Shown one piece after another: positions 46,114-55,700 of a DNA stretch of 64,000 nucleotides (position 1 is its first letter; every line of letters starts with the position of its first letter). The notes beneath the pieces are model-generated. The model saw nothing but the letters and a program-made list of their open reading frames with translations. It searched no databases and was not told where the DNA came from. The stretch is from Zingiber officinale. Its lineage: Eukaryota > Streptophyta > Magnoliopsida > Zingiberales > Zingiberaceae. The DNA lies in assembly GCF_018446385.1 (NCBI RefSeq), contig NC_056002.1:28258636-28322635 (forward strand), in the 5' to 3' direction. The position numbers and the translations under genes are program-made.

Positions 46114-46589
46114 CTTGTTGGGACACTTCGGATCTGAGGGGGAGGGGATGAATAGCTCGTTATGCTTGTTCACTTGCTTCATAGATGATGATGTGTAGTG
46201 GAATAAACTCGAAACCAAGCTCTCCTATGCCAACAAGTAAATTTACTTGGTATCCACCTCAAAAAGAGGTGACTAATCCAAAGATCCACACACACGAGCA
46301 CTCTCCACTAAGAAAGAAACTCCTTCTTAGATAAACCTTGTACAAGACTCTCACAACAAGATACAACACACGCAAGAAGAAAATACACAAGAATACAAAT
46401 AAAACTTTCTTTTTTCCTTGATCTTGTTAATGTAGATTGCCTCTTGAACCCTGGAAGTGTAGCAGCACTTGTCCCCAAGAGCCTCCAAGAACTGGCGTGA
46501 AGAGATGTGAGCTCGGTCAAGAAAATCGGGAGAAGTTTACAGAGAAGAAAGATCGCCAGCGACTTTATATTCCGCGCTCCTAGGGCTCC

Positions 46590-46975
46590 CAATCGATTTG
46601 GCCTACTCCCAATCTATTGCCACGTCAGATCAGTGCAATCCCAGCTATCTAAATCTTGCTTCCTGCATAATAGTCATATCCCAATCGATCGACCAATCGA
46701 TTGGATGTAGCTGGATTGATCAGTTGATCGATCCAGAAGCTTTCTGTGCTTTCGTAGAAAACCCCGGAATCGATTGACTAATCTATTCCGGCTTTTCCTC
46801 GCATCATTGTGAGAAATCGTGCCCTAATTGATCGACCTATCAATTGGAGCAACTCAATCAATTGGCTGATCAATTGGGGAGCACACTGCTCTCTTGAGCG
46901 AATGACCTCTAATCGATCAGTTGATCGATTGAGTTCTGGTTCAATCGATTGGTTGATCAATTGCCCCGCCTTAAC
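46590..46975. repeat. CAATCGATTG-type palindrome array in LTR of F
   Basis: About a dozen arms such as CAATCGATCGACCAATCGAT, GATCAGTTGATCGATC and CAATTGATC occur, many as inverted pairs spaced 4-6 bases apart. Confidence 0.85.
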
Positions 46976-47214
46976 TTGACTAACTCAAGTCTAGGGTTCT
47001 CATACCCAACATCTGGTCAACCGTGACCTGTTGGGACTCGCTCGTGCTTAGAATCTAGTCAACTTTGACCTGCTGGGACTTCGTCACCAAGTGTCCGATC
47101 AATTCTTTGACGCACTTAGACTTTTCTCCTCTTGCCAAGTGTGCAGTTAATCATAACCTACTTGGACTTTCAAACACCAGATGTCCAGTCACCCTGGACC
47201 CATATGGATTTCCA

Positions 47215-47570
47215 TGTGCGTAGCTTCACTCACCAAGACTTCCTTACTGCCTAGCTTCACTCACTAGGACTTTCACCTGACTTCACTCACCAGGATTTCT
47301 GTCTGCCTAGCTTCACTCACTAGGGCTTTCACCTGGCTTCACTCACCAAGATTTCTCATCTGCCCAGCTTCACTCACTAGGTCTTTCACCTACCTTCACT
47401 CACCAAGATTTTTCATCTACCTAGTTTCACTCACTAGGTCTTTCACCTGGCGTTATTCACCAGGATTTCCCATCTGCCTAGCTTCACTCACTAGGATTTT
47501 CCTTTTAGCTAGCTTCACTCACTAGGACTTTCGCCTTCTGCCTGACTTCACTCACTAGGACTTCCCACCA
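47215..47570. repeat. Array of covarying hairpins in LTR of F (right)
   Basis: About twelve units parallel 32405-32725: stems CCTAG/CTAGG and CCTGG/CCAGG around CTTCACTCA, with occasional stem-breaking changes. Confidence 0.88.
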
Positions 47571-47862
47571 AGTGTCCGGTAAAATACTGACCCACTTGGA
47601 TTTTCATCTTCTGTCAACCTTCTCATTGGACTTTTCAGTCAAGTATCTTGTCAACTTTGACCTACTTTACTCTTTTTCACATTAAACTAATCAACCTTAA
47701 CTAATCTTCCCAAACGGACGATTGCTCCTGCTATCTCCATATATTGTCAAGACAATCTTCATATATTGTTAAACATCAAAACTCACTAATTACGACTCAA
47801 GCTTGAGCAAATTCAAGCTTAGTCAACCTGGTCAACCTTGACATAGGAAAATTGCACCAACA

Positions 47863-48299
47863 GTATCTCCAGCCACCGAGCGTGTGACTTTCTCGCCCGG
47901 TTAGAATCATCATCGGTCTGCCTACAAACGATCATTCCAATTTCACCTCAAATTGTGTTGTTTCAGCTTTCCTCCTCTTGAGCTAAGGGCCTAGTCCGCT
48001 CAGCAGAAGCTTGGACGAGACTTGTGTTATTTCTTCTTTGGGGCTAACGATGGCGTTGTTTGTCCGCTAATCTGTCTTCTTCTCTACGCCAGTCCGACCG
48101 GCGTCAAGGTCGTCGCTCGAGAGTTGGTGAGCAACGAAGGTATCTTGGAGGAGCTGGTCGGCTTGAAATCGATGTCAGTTCATAGTAGTCGCGCGTGTTG
48201 TGTCATCGTCGACTGATGGAAGGAGCAAAATAATGACATCCATGACTTACCTTTTGTAGCTTTCAAGCGACCTGCTGCCACAGCATGTGTTCTTGGCTC
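47863..48299 (-). pseudogene. Tat-type gag/protease linker remnant
   Basis: Broken frames continue the Tat polyprotein from gag towards the protease at 31932. A degenerate FCSFHQST motif near 48225 is probably the zinc-finger-like start of the Tat linker. Many stops. Confidence 0.5.
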
Positions 48300-49327
48300 C
48301 TGATGTTGCTGTGCTCCTCTCGACCGGGGCCCCTTGGGTCGTTGCTAGCTACTCGGTGATCGCCGCTCAAGCGCTGCTGTGGGTTCGACAGGTACTTCCT
48401 TCCTTCTCACCGCTTGGGCTTCTTTTACGTTTATGTATTCCGTGGCCCTCCTGAGCAGGTGGTCGAAGTCTTTCAGCGGCTTCCGAATGAGGGAGCGGAA
48501 TAATTCCCCCTCGGTGAGCCCTTGGACGAAGGTATTCATCAATATCTCCAAAGAGACCGATGGAATTTCTATGGTCACCTGATTGAATCGCTTAATGTAG
48601 GCCCTCAATGTTTCTTTGGGTCCATGCTTCAACGCGAATATATTAACACTCGTCTTTTAATAGCGGTGGTTGCTGGCAAAGTGGTGCAAGAATGCTGCTT
48701 GGAAGTTTTTGAAGCTATGAATTGAGTCGATCGACAATTGTCTGAACCAGCGCTGTGCTCATCTGGAAAGGGTGGTGAGGAAGACCTGACACTTCACTCC
48801 GTCAATGTATTGATGGAGTGTGACCGCGTTATCAAACTTGGCCAGGTGGTCATCCGGATTTGTCGTTCCATTGTACTCCCCGATTGCTAGTGGGGTGTAG
48901 TGTCCAAGATCCTCTGAGAGAACTGTTGGTTGATTCACTCAGGTGAATCATCATTCCTTGGTGCTTTCCGTTTCTGCGAGTCCCAAATGGGCGCGCTGTC
49001 CGAGGAGGATCCTCGTTTCTTGTCCGCTCGACACTACTCCTTTGATGGAGTATGGAACAGTGCCCGATGGAAGGGGATCAACGCGTTAGGCGCGTCCCCG
49101 TATGTGCTGGTCGACTTCTTATTCTGCCCCCGAATGGATACATGCTTAGCTTGTTCTCTATATTCGGCTTAATGGCCCGCTGTTGATGTCGCGGGCTCAT
49201 GTACCTAGCGCTCGGACATCGCCTATTGCTGTTATTGCTCCACCATTTTTGCTACTCGGGTTTGTATCAACATATCCAGCTCCTCCTTTGTTAAAGTCAT
49301 CGTGGTGAGTCGTTTAGCATCCTCCAT
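48300..49327 (-). pseudogene. Gag of Tat-type gypsy element
   Basis: ATG at 49327 starts a frame (MEDAKRLTTMTLTKEELDML) with several stops. Around 48900-48640 the pattern YNGTTNPDDHLAKFDNAVTL is the start of a Retrotrans_gag domain. 48632-48345 continues with LRAYIKRFNQVTIEIPSVSL and LTEGELFRSLIRKPLKDFDH. Order and motifs fit Tat/Ogre gypsy gag. Interrupted and not functional. Confidence 0.82.
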
Positions 49328-49351
49328 CTTTCACATATCGGATGCAGGCTA

Positions 49352-49371
49352 TGTTTCCACAAACGACACCA
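49352..49371 (-). promoter_or_regulatory. Primer-binding site of Tat-type element
   Basis: On the minus strand, TTGGTGTCGTTTGTGGAA resembles the TTGGCGCCGTCTGTGGGAA-type site usual in Tat elements. It lies directly between the LTR end and gag. Confidence 0.7.
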
Positions 49372-49375
49372 ATAT

Positions 49376-50211
49376 AATCCTATCCGAAAATTGTGGAGAT
49401 GGCTTGCTGGGGATGTTGCTTATATATTGACTGGATGTAGACCTAGCTCCACTCTGCAACACAAGAAACATCAGTACCCAGCCAGGGAAGGGGTCCCTGG
49501 TGTTGGCCCTTCTACACTCAAGTTAGACACAGAAAGATGGAAGGAAGTGGAGCAACATCAAGTACAGACGTGAATAGTGAATAACGCGTACCTCCACCGG
49601 TGCATGGACCCCCCCTCTATATAGCGCCCATGTGGGCGATATGCACGCCTCTTGAGACATGGCAACATTCTCTAGTTTGTCTTATGAAAGGACCTGTCAG
49701 GAAAGTGTTTATGATACTATACATTAACAGAGGATGTAAATCCCTGACAAGACAATAAAAGCTTCCATCGTACAATCCGCCTGTTGACCGTGCCTCATTG
49801 TTAGCGTCTTTGGTATCGTGGCAGAGACACTTTCCTACTGTCTTGTCAGGGATTTGCATGCTCTGTCAAAGTATGGTGTCAGAGACACTTTCCTAACATG
49901 TCCTTTCATAGGACAAATTTGAGAATGTGCTCATGCCTTGAGGGGCGTGCACGTCGCCCGCGGGGGCGCTATATAAAGGGGGGGTTCATGCACCGGTGGA
50001 GGTACGCGTTATTCACTATTCACGCCTGTGCTTACTGTTGCTCCACTTCCTCCTATCTTTCCGGTGACTGACTTGAGTGTTGGAGGGTCAATATTGGGAA
50101 CCCCTTCCCTGGCTCGGTACTAATATTTCTTGTGTTGCAGAGTGGAGTAAGATCTACATTCAGCCAACAAAGAAGCCACATTCTTAGTCAGCGATCTTCA
50201 CGATTTTTGGA
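49376..50211. repeat. Long inverted repeat of two head-to-head Tat LTR pieces
   Basis: Left arm about 49382-49762 matches the reverse complement of right arm about 49828-50210 with scattered differences; only about 65 bases separate them. Both arms hold CCTCCACCGGTGCATG, GAATAGTGAATAACGCGTAC and a TATA-like CTATATA next to GCGCCC. The left arm is the 5' LTR of the minus-strand Tat element, as it abuts its primer-binding site. The right arm points the other way and ends …TTTTTGGACA. Confidence 0.88.
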
Positions 50212-50851
50212 CATTAAGAGTAATCTAATTTTGTTAAATTATATTTTTTATACCATGTTAATTCTAGTGGGATGAAATGAAGAAAATTATTAATACAAAG
50301 GATATTCAATCCTTTGATAGGTATATGTATAAGGATGAATATATAATCCTCCAATAGTATAGAGACGAAGGATGAAAGTTGAAAAATCCAATTAGAATGT
50401 ATATAGATACAATTAGAATGTATATAAATACAATAAATAGGGATGAGGAGCAGGATGTAAAATATCTAATTCTTTGTCATCCCTAAAGATGATGTGTATA
50501 TAAGTTGTTATATTACTTATCTACATTGATTGGATTAATATTATAACACTCCCACGCTCGTTAGTATGAATGTGGGTGCTCTAAGTCATTTTGTCATTGT
50601 TATTTGAAGTTAAATTAGACTCAAGGTGATCAAAATTTTTTTTTCCCAAACCCTAATAAAGGGTGGCTGCAGAATGTCCACAAGAGAGAAAGCGAATGGA
50701 TGGCCATATCCCGGCCATGAAAAGGTGCTCCCACTATCTCTCCCAGTCTGCAATGACTCAGAAAGCTCCCACCCACGATGACATGAACGCTTCATGCTTT
50801 TCTTTCACCCCTCCGCCTCCACCTTTTCTTCTTCTTTGCCTGTGGGGATAA

Positions 50852-50901
<50 letters not shown>

Positions 50902-51411
50902 GCCTCAAAAGGCCAATGACTCTCCCTCCGTCTGACCCTGAGCAAAGGCAAAAGGATGGGGGAAAGAATAAAAATGGGGCCTTCCAGTCCACCACTACCA
51001 ACACCACCATCTTTTGCTGGATTCCTGTTGCACCGTAACCAATAGAAAATTACGACTCTCATCCTTTGTGTTTATCCATGAGACCCATCATGCACTTTCT
51101 TTCTTCGTTCGTAAACAATCATCTGACACAATCATTTCGCCAACCCCTGAAACATCCCCACCGCCATGTTTCTGAACCTCAAACCCTAAAACCCCCCAAT
51201 GCATCGTCGTCTCGCTCGCTGGCTCGCCTCTGTATCGACGGACTGTAGAATTCGTGGTTTTAGTCGCGAAGTAATCCGGAACGAATAGGATTGAAATCGA
51301 AATTAAAGAGCATGGAAATTCAATGCATGCAGTGTTTTCCCTCCTTTTTTGTGTTACAGATTTCCGACATATGGAGTAGTTTCGGCACGTGCCGTTTCGT
51401 GAGGGGGGCAA
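50212..51411. other. Intergenic region downstream of SHR
   Basis: AT-rich to 50650, then mixed. No convincing gene. It contains a GA microsatellite at 50856-50899 and a short duplicated ATACAATTAGAATGTATATA-type segment (50395-50435). Confidence 0.6.
50856..50899. repeat. (AG)n microsatellite
   Basis: About 21 AG units run uninterrupted. Confidence 0.95.
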
Positions 51412-51488
51412 TTAGAAGAAGAATTTAGACTGCCCTGCACGTGCCATAATGCTTTGGATCGCCCCCCTCCCCCGCCGCCGCAATCCGC

Positions 51489-53063
51489 TCATGGCTTCCA
51501 GGCGCTCGCCCACACCACCGCTTGCTCCTTCCATTCGAGGAACACGCCGGCGTCGTCGGCGTCCGTGGTCGACGATCTCATCGACCATCCCTCTCGGTAC
51601 CTCCTCAGCAGCGCCCTCACGTCGTCGGCTGCGTCCTCGCTGAAGGCCGATGGCGCGAAGCCTGCGGTGCGCATCCGTCTCGACCACACTGCCGCCTTCT
51701 CCCTTCGCTCGGCAGACTCCGACGGTGCGCACGAGACGATATCCACCACCGCCCTCCCTGCCGTCCGCTCCAGTGACAGCCGCTCGTTGCTCGTGCGTGG
51801 GAAGCTCTCCTCCAGCGACTCCATGTAAGCCGTGAAGAATCGCAAGCTCTCCTGAAAGACCTTCATGAACGCCTCCCCTTCCTCCGGCTCGTCGCCACCG
51901 TCCACCCCCGCAAGGTCGGCTTCCTCTTCCACGACCGTCACGATCCGAGGCCGCAGCCTCCGGATGGCGGCCAGGAAGCCACCCCTCCGGCCGCCGCTCG
52001 GTGAGATGGCGTGGAGGGCGTTGACACAATTCACCGCGAGGCCGGAAACGGAATCGTCGCAGCGCAGGTCGAGGGTGTCGAGGTCGAGAGAGGATAGGTC
52101 GCCGGCATGGTGGACGACGTTGAAGCGGAAGGGCACGCCCATGAGACGAGCGAACTTCTCCATCCGCTGACCTATCTCCTTCATCACCCGTTGCATCGAT
52201 GAGGAGGCCGCAGCCACAGTGGTGATGGTGAGGTGCGGCGTGTCGTCGGCGGAGCGCGTGGCCAGCGCCTCCAGCAGCGTCGGCCACTGAGTGCAGAAGG
52301 TGGTGCTGAGGTCGAGGATGTGCAGCCGCTGCGGCGTCCCCTCGAGGAAGGCTTCGAGAATGGCTCCGTTGGCAGCCACGTGGCCGAAGGAGGACCAGGG
52401 GCTGAGTTCCTGGAAACGCAGCGCAGTCCGGCGGGCGGAGTCGAAGGAACAGTTGCGGTCGGAGGCGGCAGCGAGGGTGCGCAGCGTTCGCTGCCCGGAC
52501 GCCGTCAGCCGAGCGAAGAGACCCTGCAGGAAGTAGGCGGCAACCTTCTGCTCGGCGTCGCCGTAGGGCGACGCCAGCTCGTTGAGCATCCACGTCAGCT
52601 GCTGCGCTCGCTGGGTGTCGCGCGCAGCCACGGCGCGCGCACACTCGAGAAGCAGCTGCGACGCCCACCTCCCCCCACCGCCAGACCCCGAGGCGGAGGA
52701 CGAGGAGATGGGCGAGGAGAAGACGTCGAGGTTGAGGTCAGCAGCTGCGGCGGCGGGGTCGAACACCAGGGTCGGCGTGGCCGGCGGACGGTGACCACCC
52801 AAGTGCTTGGAGGAGGAGGAGGAGGAGAAGTCTTCATCCATGAAAAGGCCGTGGTGGTTGGTGCCGCATTCTTGATCTCGATGCGAGTACGGATCCTGAT
52901 GAGGGAACGAATAATCGGGCTGCTCCAAGTAGTAGCCGCCGTTGATCTGGTGCAGAGAGGGGTCGCCGGAGGATCTAGAGCTGCTCGAATTCCGACTCAG
53001 ATCGTAGGAAGATTGCCGATGCGAATTGGATTGAGGACTAAATAATCTAAACAGGGTGTCCAT
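51489..53063 (-). CDS. SHR: SHORT-ROOT-type GRAS transcription factor
   Basis: Intronless 524-residue protein. The frame opens at 53084, but the conserved SHR start MDTLFRLF is the methionine at 53063. The variable N-terminus contains [12 protein letters not shown], typical of SHR. The GRAS domain covers about residues 133-524: LHR I ([18 protein letters not shown]), VHIID-equivalent LHILDLS (247-253), LHR II, PFYRE region ([26 protein letters not shown]), and the SAW end [15 protein letters not shown]. In plants SHR is made in the stele, moves one cell outward, binds SCARECROW and directs endodermis and ground-tissue divisions. No break is seen, so it is probably functional. Its upstream side carries a tandem repeat and a SINE. 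A paralogue of SHR remains possible. Confidence 0.95.
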   Translation of the reverse strand: MDTLFRLFSPQSNSHRQSSYDLSRNSSSSRSSGDPSLHQINGGYYLEQPDYSFPHQDPYSHRDQECGTNHHGLFMDEDFSSSSSSKHLGGHRPPATPTLVFDPAAAAADLNLDVFSSPISSSSASGSGGGGRWASQLLLECARAVAARDTQRAQQLTWMLNELASPYGDAEQKVAAYFLQGLFARLTASGQRTLRTLAAASDRNCSFDSARRTALRFQELSPWSSFGHVAANGAILEAFLEGTPQRLHILDLSTTFCTQWPTLLEALATRSADDTPHLTITTVAAASSSMQRVMKEIGQRMEKFARLMGVPFRFNVVHHAGDLSSLDLDTLDLRCDDSVSGLAVNCVNALHAISPSGGRRGGFLAAIRRLRPRIVTVVEEEADLAGVDGGDEPEEGEAFMKVFQESLRFFTAYMESLEESFPRTSNERLSLERTAGRAVVDIVSCAPSESAERREKAAVWSRRMRTAGFAPSAFSEDAADDVRALLRRYREGWSMRSSTTDADDAGVFLEWKEQAVVWASAWKP

Positions 53064-53281
53064 CAGCCCGGCCCACACTTCCACATATAGTGAGAGGGCA
53101 GGGCGAAAGACAAAAGGAAGAAGGAAATAGTCGTTTGGAAGGAGATGAAAGAAAAGCAGCCTGAGGATTGGGGTTTAAAAGAAGAGGGAGAGAAAGAGAG
53201 ATCTAGGAGTTGGGAGTTTTGTCAAGGGGACGGACGGACGGACTGACTGGCAAGAGAAGAAGAGACTGAGTCTGAGAGGGG
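53064..53281 (-). promoter_or_regulatory. Proximal 5' region of SHR
   Basis: Purine-rich on the plus strand (GAAGAGGGAGAGAAAGAGAG near 53181), that is CT-rich on the coding strand, as in many plant 5' leaders. I see no clear TATA box. Confidence 0.4.
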
Positions 53282-53428
53282 GTGTCAAAATCTTAACTTT
53301 GGGTGTCAAAATCTCAACTTTAGGCGTCCAAGGGTGTCAAAATCTTAACTTTGGGTGTCAAAATCTCAACTTTAGGCGTCCAAGGGTGTCAAAATCTTAA
53401 CTTTGGATGTCAAAATCCTAACTTTGGT
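53282..53428. repeat. 52-bp tandem repeat upstream of SHR
   Basis: Two identical 52-base copies (53282-53333, 53334-53385) and a partial third (to 53428). Each has two TGTCAAAATCTCAACTTT-like halves and AGGCGTCCAAGG. It starts about 220 bp upstream of the SHR start codon. Confidence 0.93.
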
Positions 53429-53728
53429 CAGTGGACAGTGCGTGGTGGGAGCATGCCCCGCCCCCCTCCCTTTTGATGCTTTTGGTGCAGTCGATGAGTG
53501 GAAAGTATGGACTCCATTTCTTTTCTTTTTTCCCCGTTTCTGGTGACGGTGCTCCAAAATCATCCAATCAACTAAAATCGCAGAAAAGCAAAGTGAAACA
53601 CGGAACGAGTAACCTTCGGATTCTGATCTGAATTTAGACCGCGCTACAAGAAGAAAGGAAGGAAGGAAGGAATTGTTTAAGAATAGTCGTGAACAATTTC
53701 CTGCTGGAGGAATTCACCTGACAATGTG
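53429..53728. other. SHR upstream region, no gene
   Basis: No coding stretch. A short GAAAGGAAGGAAGGAAGG run lies at 53652-53669. The first copy of the SINE target duplication ends it. Confidence 0.5.
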
Positions 53729-53944
53729 GCAAAAGGCGAAACCCTCGTCCTCAGGGCCCCCGCCGCACCCTGCCCAGGGTCATCACGAGGGAGGTAAATC
53801 ACGGTAGCTCGGTGGCAAGTACGCAGTGGGCCGAGACTTTTTGCACAGGGATAGGGAATAAATCCCCGTTGCCCTGCGGACTCGAACCCATGTTCTCAGT
53901 GGCAAACTTCCACGCCTTTACCAGCCGAGATAACCCCGTGGGGC
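53729..53944 (-). mobile_element. tRNA-derived SINE
   Basis: A perfect 19-base duplication GAATTCACCTGACAATGTG flanks it (53710-53728, 53945-53963). On the minus strand the 5' end has an A-box-like TATCTCGGCTGGTAAAGGC and a B-box GGTTCGAGTCC (53879-53889 complement), the internal RNA polymerase III promoter of tRNA-derived SINEs. The 3' end is T-rich (GCCTTTTGC). Long perfect flanks mean a fairly recent insertion. It resembles the Au-type SINEs but I cannot fix the family. Confidence 0.85.
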
Positions 53945-53963
53945 GAATTCACCTGACAATGTG

Positions 53964-55130
53964 CATCCATGAATGAGAGAGAGAGAGAGGGGTTGGCGTG
54001 CCAATGCGGCAGCAGCGGCAGCGAGAACATATCAACGACAGAGTAGGACAGGGGAAAAGGGGCGAGGAGGTCGAGCGTGCATGGGCATCATCATCAAACC
54101 CACCACCGAGGCGAGACATTCTGTTGCCTTGGCCTGACCCAACTCATCGCTCCAATTGACACACGCCCTCTCGCAGTCGCAGGGGCGCCCCGCCCTTTTC
54201 CAATGCTGTCTCCGCATCGCCCCATTCGGCTCGAACGAATTATCTACGTGTTAGGGAGCTCGAGCCTACGACGAGCGTGCGAGGGAAACGTTCCCTTTGG
54301 AGGCACGCTGGTAGTGGTAGCATGAAGCTGGGTGCGGTCTTGATGGGAACAGCGACGGTTACAGGGTGGACTGCCCCATGGAGGGCCGACCAATCATGGT
54401 TTTGCGGCCTTGCTCTGTGGCTGCTTTTGGTGCGCTAGCTAGCTCTCATTCCTTTTGTCCCCTCCCCTGCCCTGCTCTGCTCTGCTATGCTCCAGCCGAA
54501 ACCATAAACTCCTCGCGAAGGGTTTCAGGGCTGCTGCATTGTTCATTGCGCGTGCCCATTGCTGCAGATCGATCAGTCGATTCATGGGAAATATAGAGTT
54601 GAGAATTGGTTTCCTTTTTAGGTATGTATTTTAGTTAGATTTGGCATTACACTTTTACTTTCACACGATTGTCGATCAAGCGGGGAGAATGAAGGACAAT
54701 TAAACAACTTTTATATAGAGACTTATACTCCGTGAGTTTTAGTGTTATTTTTTTTTAAAAAAAAAAGCTTTATGATTTAAGATTTAGAGTTTAAAAGCGT
54801 TATGATACACATATTTGATATGTTGCATATTTATCCACTAACACCTTGTAGCATCTAATGTTATTTTTTAAAATTATTTTTAAGGTTTAGATTTAGAATA
54901 CAGGATTTAGTATTTAGATTAAAGGAAGTGAAAATTTTAAAAATTAATATTATGTACTAACAGATGAATGTATATCATATTAAAACTCTCTTTATATATA
55001 ATTTAGTGACCCTACCCATTTAATTATTGATAATCTGTGAGCACCTAGGGTTATCTGTTTTTTAGAGTTTAGTATTTAGATTTATGATTTAATTTTATCA
55101 TCCTACATAATCATTTATTGATAATCCGTC
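53964..55130. other. Distal upstream region of SHR, no gene
   Basis: GC-rich to about 54600, with several short frames and no family match; then AT-rich. It may hold regulatory DNA for SHR, but nothing specific is visible. Confidence 0.5.
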
Positions 55131-55507
55131 ACTGCAAAGAAAATAGCAATTAGTGATTGAAATTTTAGTTGCATTAATTTCGGCCATCACATCAATTTAG
55201 TGAACCGAAATTTATTTACATCATTAATTAGCAATCGAATTTAATTTTCATCACTAAAATTAAGGATGATATTAAAATTCGATTACTAAATATAGAGACG
55301 AAAGTTAATCTCCATTGTTATTATTAGCAACGGAAATAAAAATTTGTTGCTAACATTAGTATCGATCAAAAATAATTTGTCACAAATTTAATGATGAAAA
55401 TAAATTTTCTGTCACAAATTTAACAGACGAAAATAATTTTTCCATCACTAATCTATGATAATTTAGCAATGGAAAAAATTTCATAGCTAATTTTCTAAAA
55501 AAAAATT
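55131..55507. mobile_element. Possible decayed CACTA-like fragment
   Basis: CACTGCAAAGAAAATAGCAA resembles the CACTACAAGAAAA end of CACTA elements. It is followed by repeated words such as AATTAGTGATTGAAATTT and CGTCACTAAATTT-like units in both directions. No matching right end or target duplication was found. Confidence 0.4.
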
Positions 55508-55598
55508 TATCAACACCTCCTTTCTTTTAAGAGATTTCATCCTAATTATATATCATAAACAAATCAATACACATTCACATGCAAATCCAAACATACTC

Positions 55599-55625
55599 AC
55601 ATTCACATTCACATTCACATTCACG
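55599..55625. repeat. (CATTCA)n short tandem repeat
   Basis: Four to five CATTCA units, in a longer CACATTC-rich stretch (55568-55690 and again 56570-56640) interrupted by the solo LTR. Confidence 0.85.
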
Positions 55626-55700
55626 AATGCATTCAAACGTATATGTAAACACATTCACACTCAAATCAATACATTATACATTCATATTCACGATACATGC

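Larger units (their letters stand above)
31933..47862 (-). mobile_element. Gag-only LTR retrotransposon F, host of two CACTA elements
   Basis: GTATC occurs directly before 31933 and directly after 47862, a perfect 5-bp duplication. Both LTRs start TGTTGGGACACTTCGG on the plus strand and end GCACCAACA. The element is on the minus strand: primer-binding site at 46102-46113, gag at 45.99 kb downwards. Without its CACTA insertions the interior is about 3.9 kb and has gag but no pol. It sits in the Tat pol remnant. Confidence 0.93.
46116..47862 (-). repeat. 5' LTR of element F (complete, 1747 bp)
   Basis: It runs TGTTGGGACACTTCGG … TTGCACCAACA, followed by GTATC. It holds the palindrome array at 46590-46975 and the hairpin array at 47215-47570. 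It also preserves the empty site for CACTA 1 near 47615. Confidence 0.92.

Noticed and set aside
51412..52668. 418-codon minus-strand frame overlapping SHR
   Set aside because: Out-of-frame Arg/Ala-rich translation of the SHR gene with no domain.
52233..53045. Long plus-strand frames opposite SHR
   Set aside because: Shadow frames of a GC-rich coding sequence; the minus-strand GRAS protein explains them.
53879..53944. A genuine tRNA gene
   Set aside because: A- and B-box-like motifs are present, but the cloverleaf is not complete and 19-base target duplications flank a 216-bp unit; it is a SINE.
54077..54596. Small gene upstream of SHR
   Set aside because: Short frames on both strands without domain, splice pattern or codon signal.
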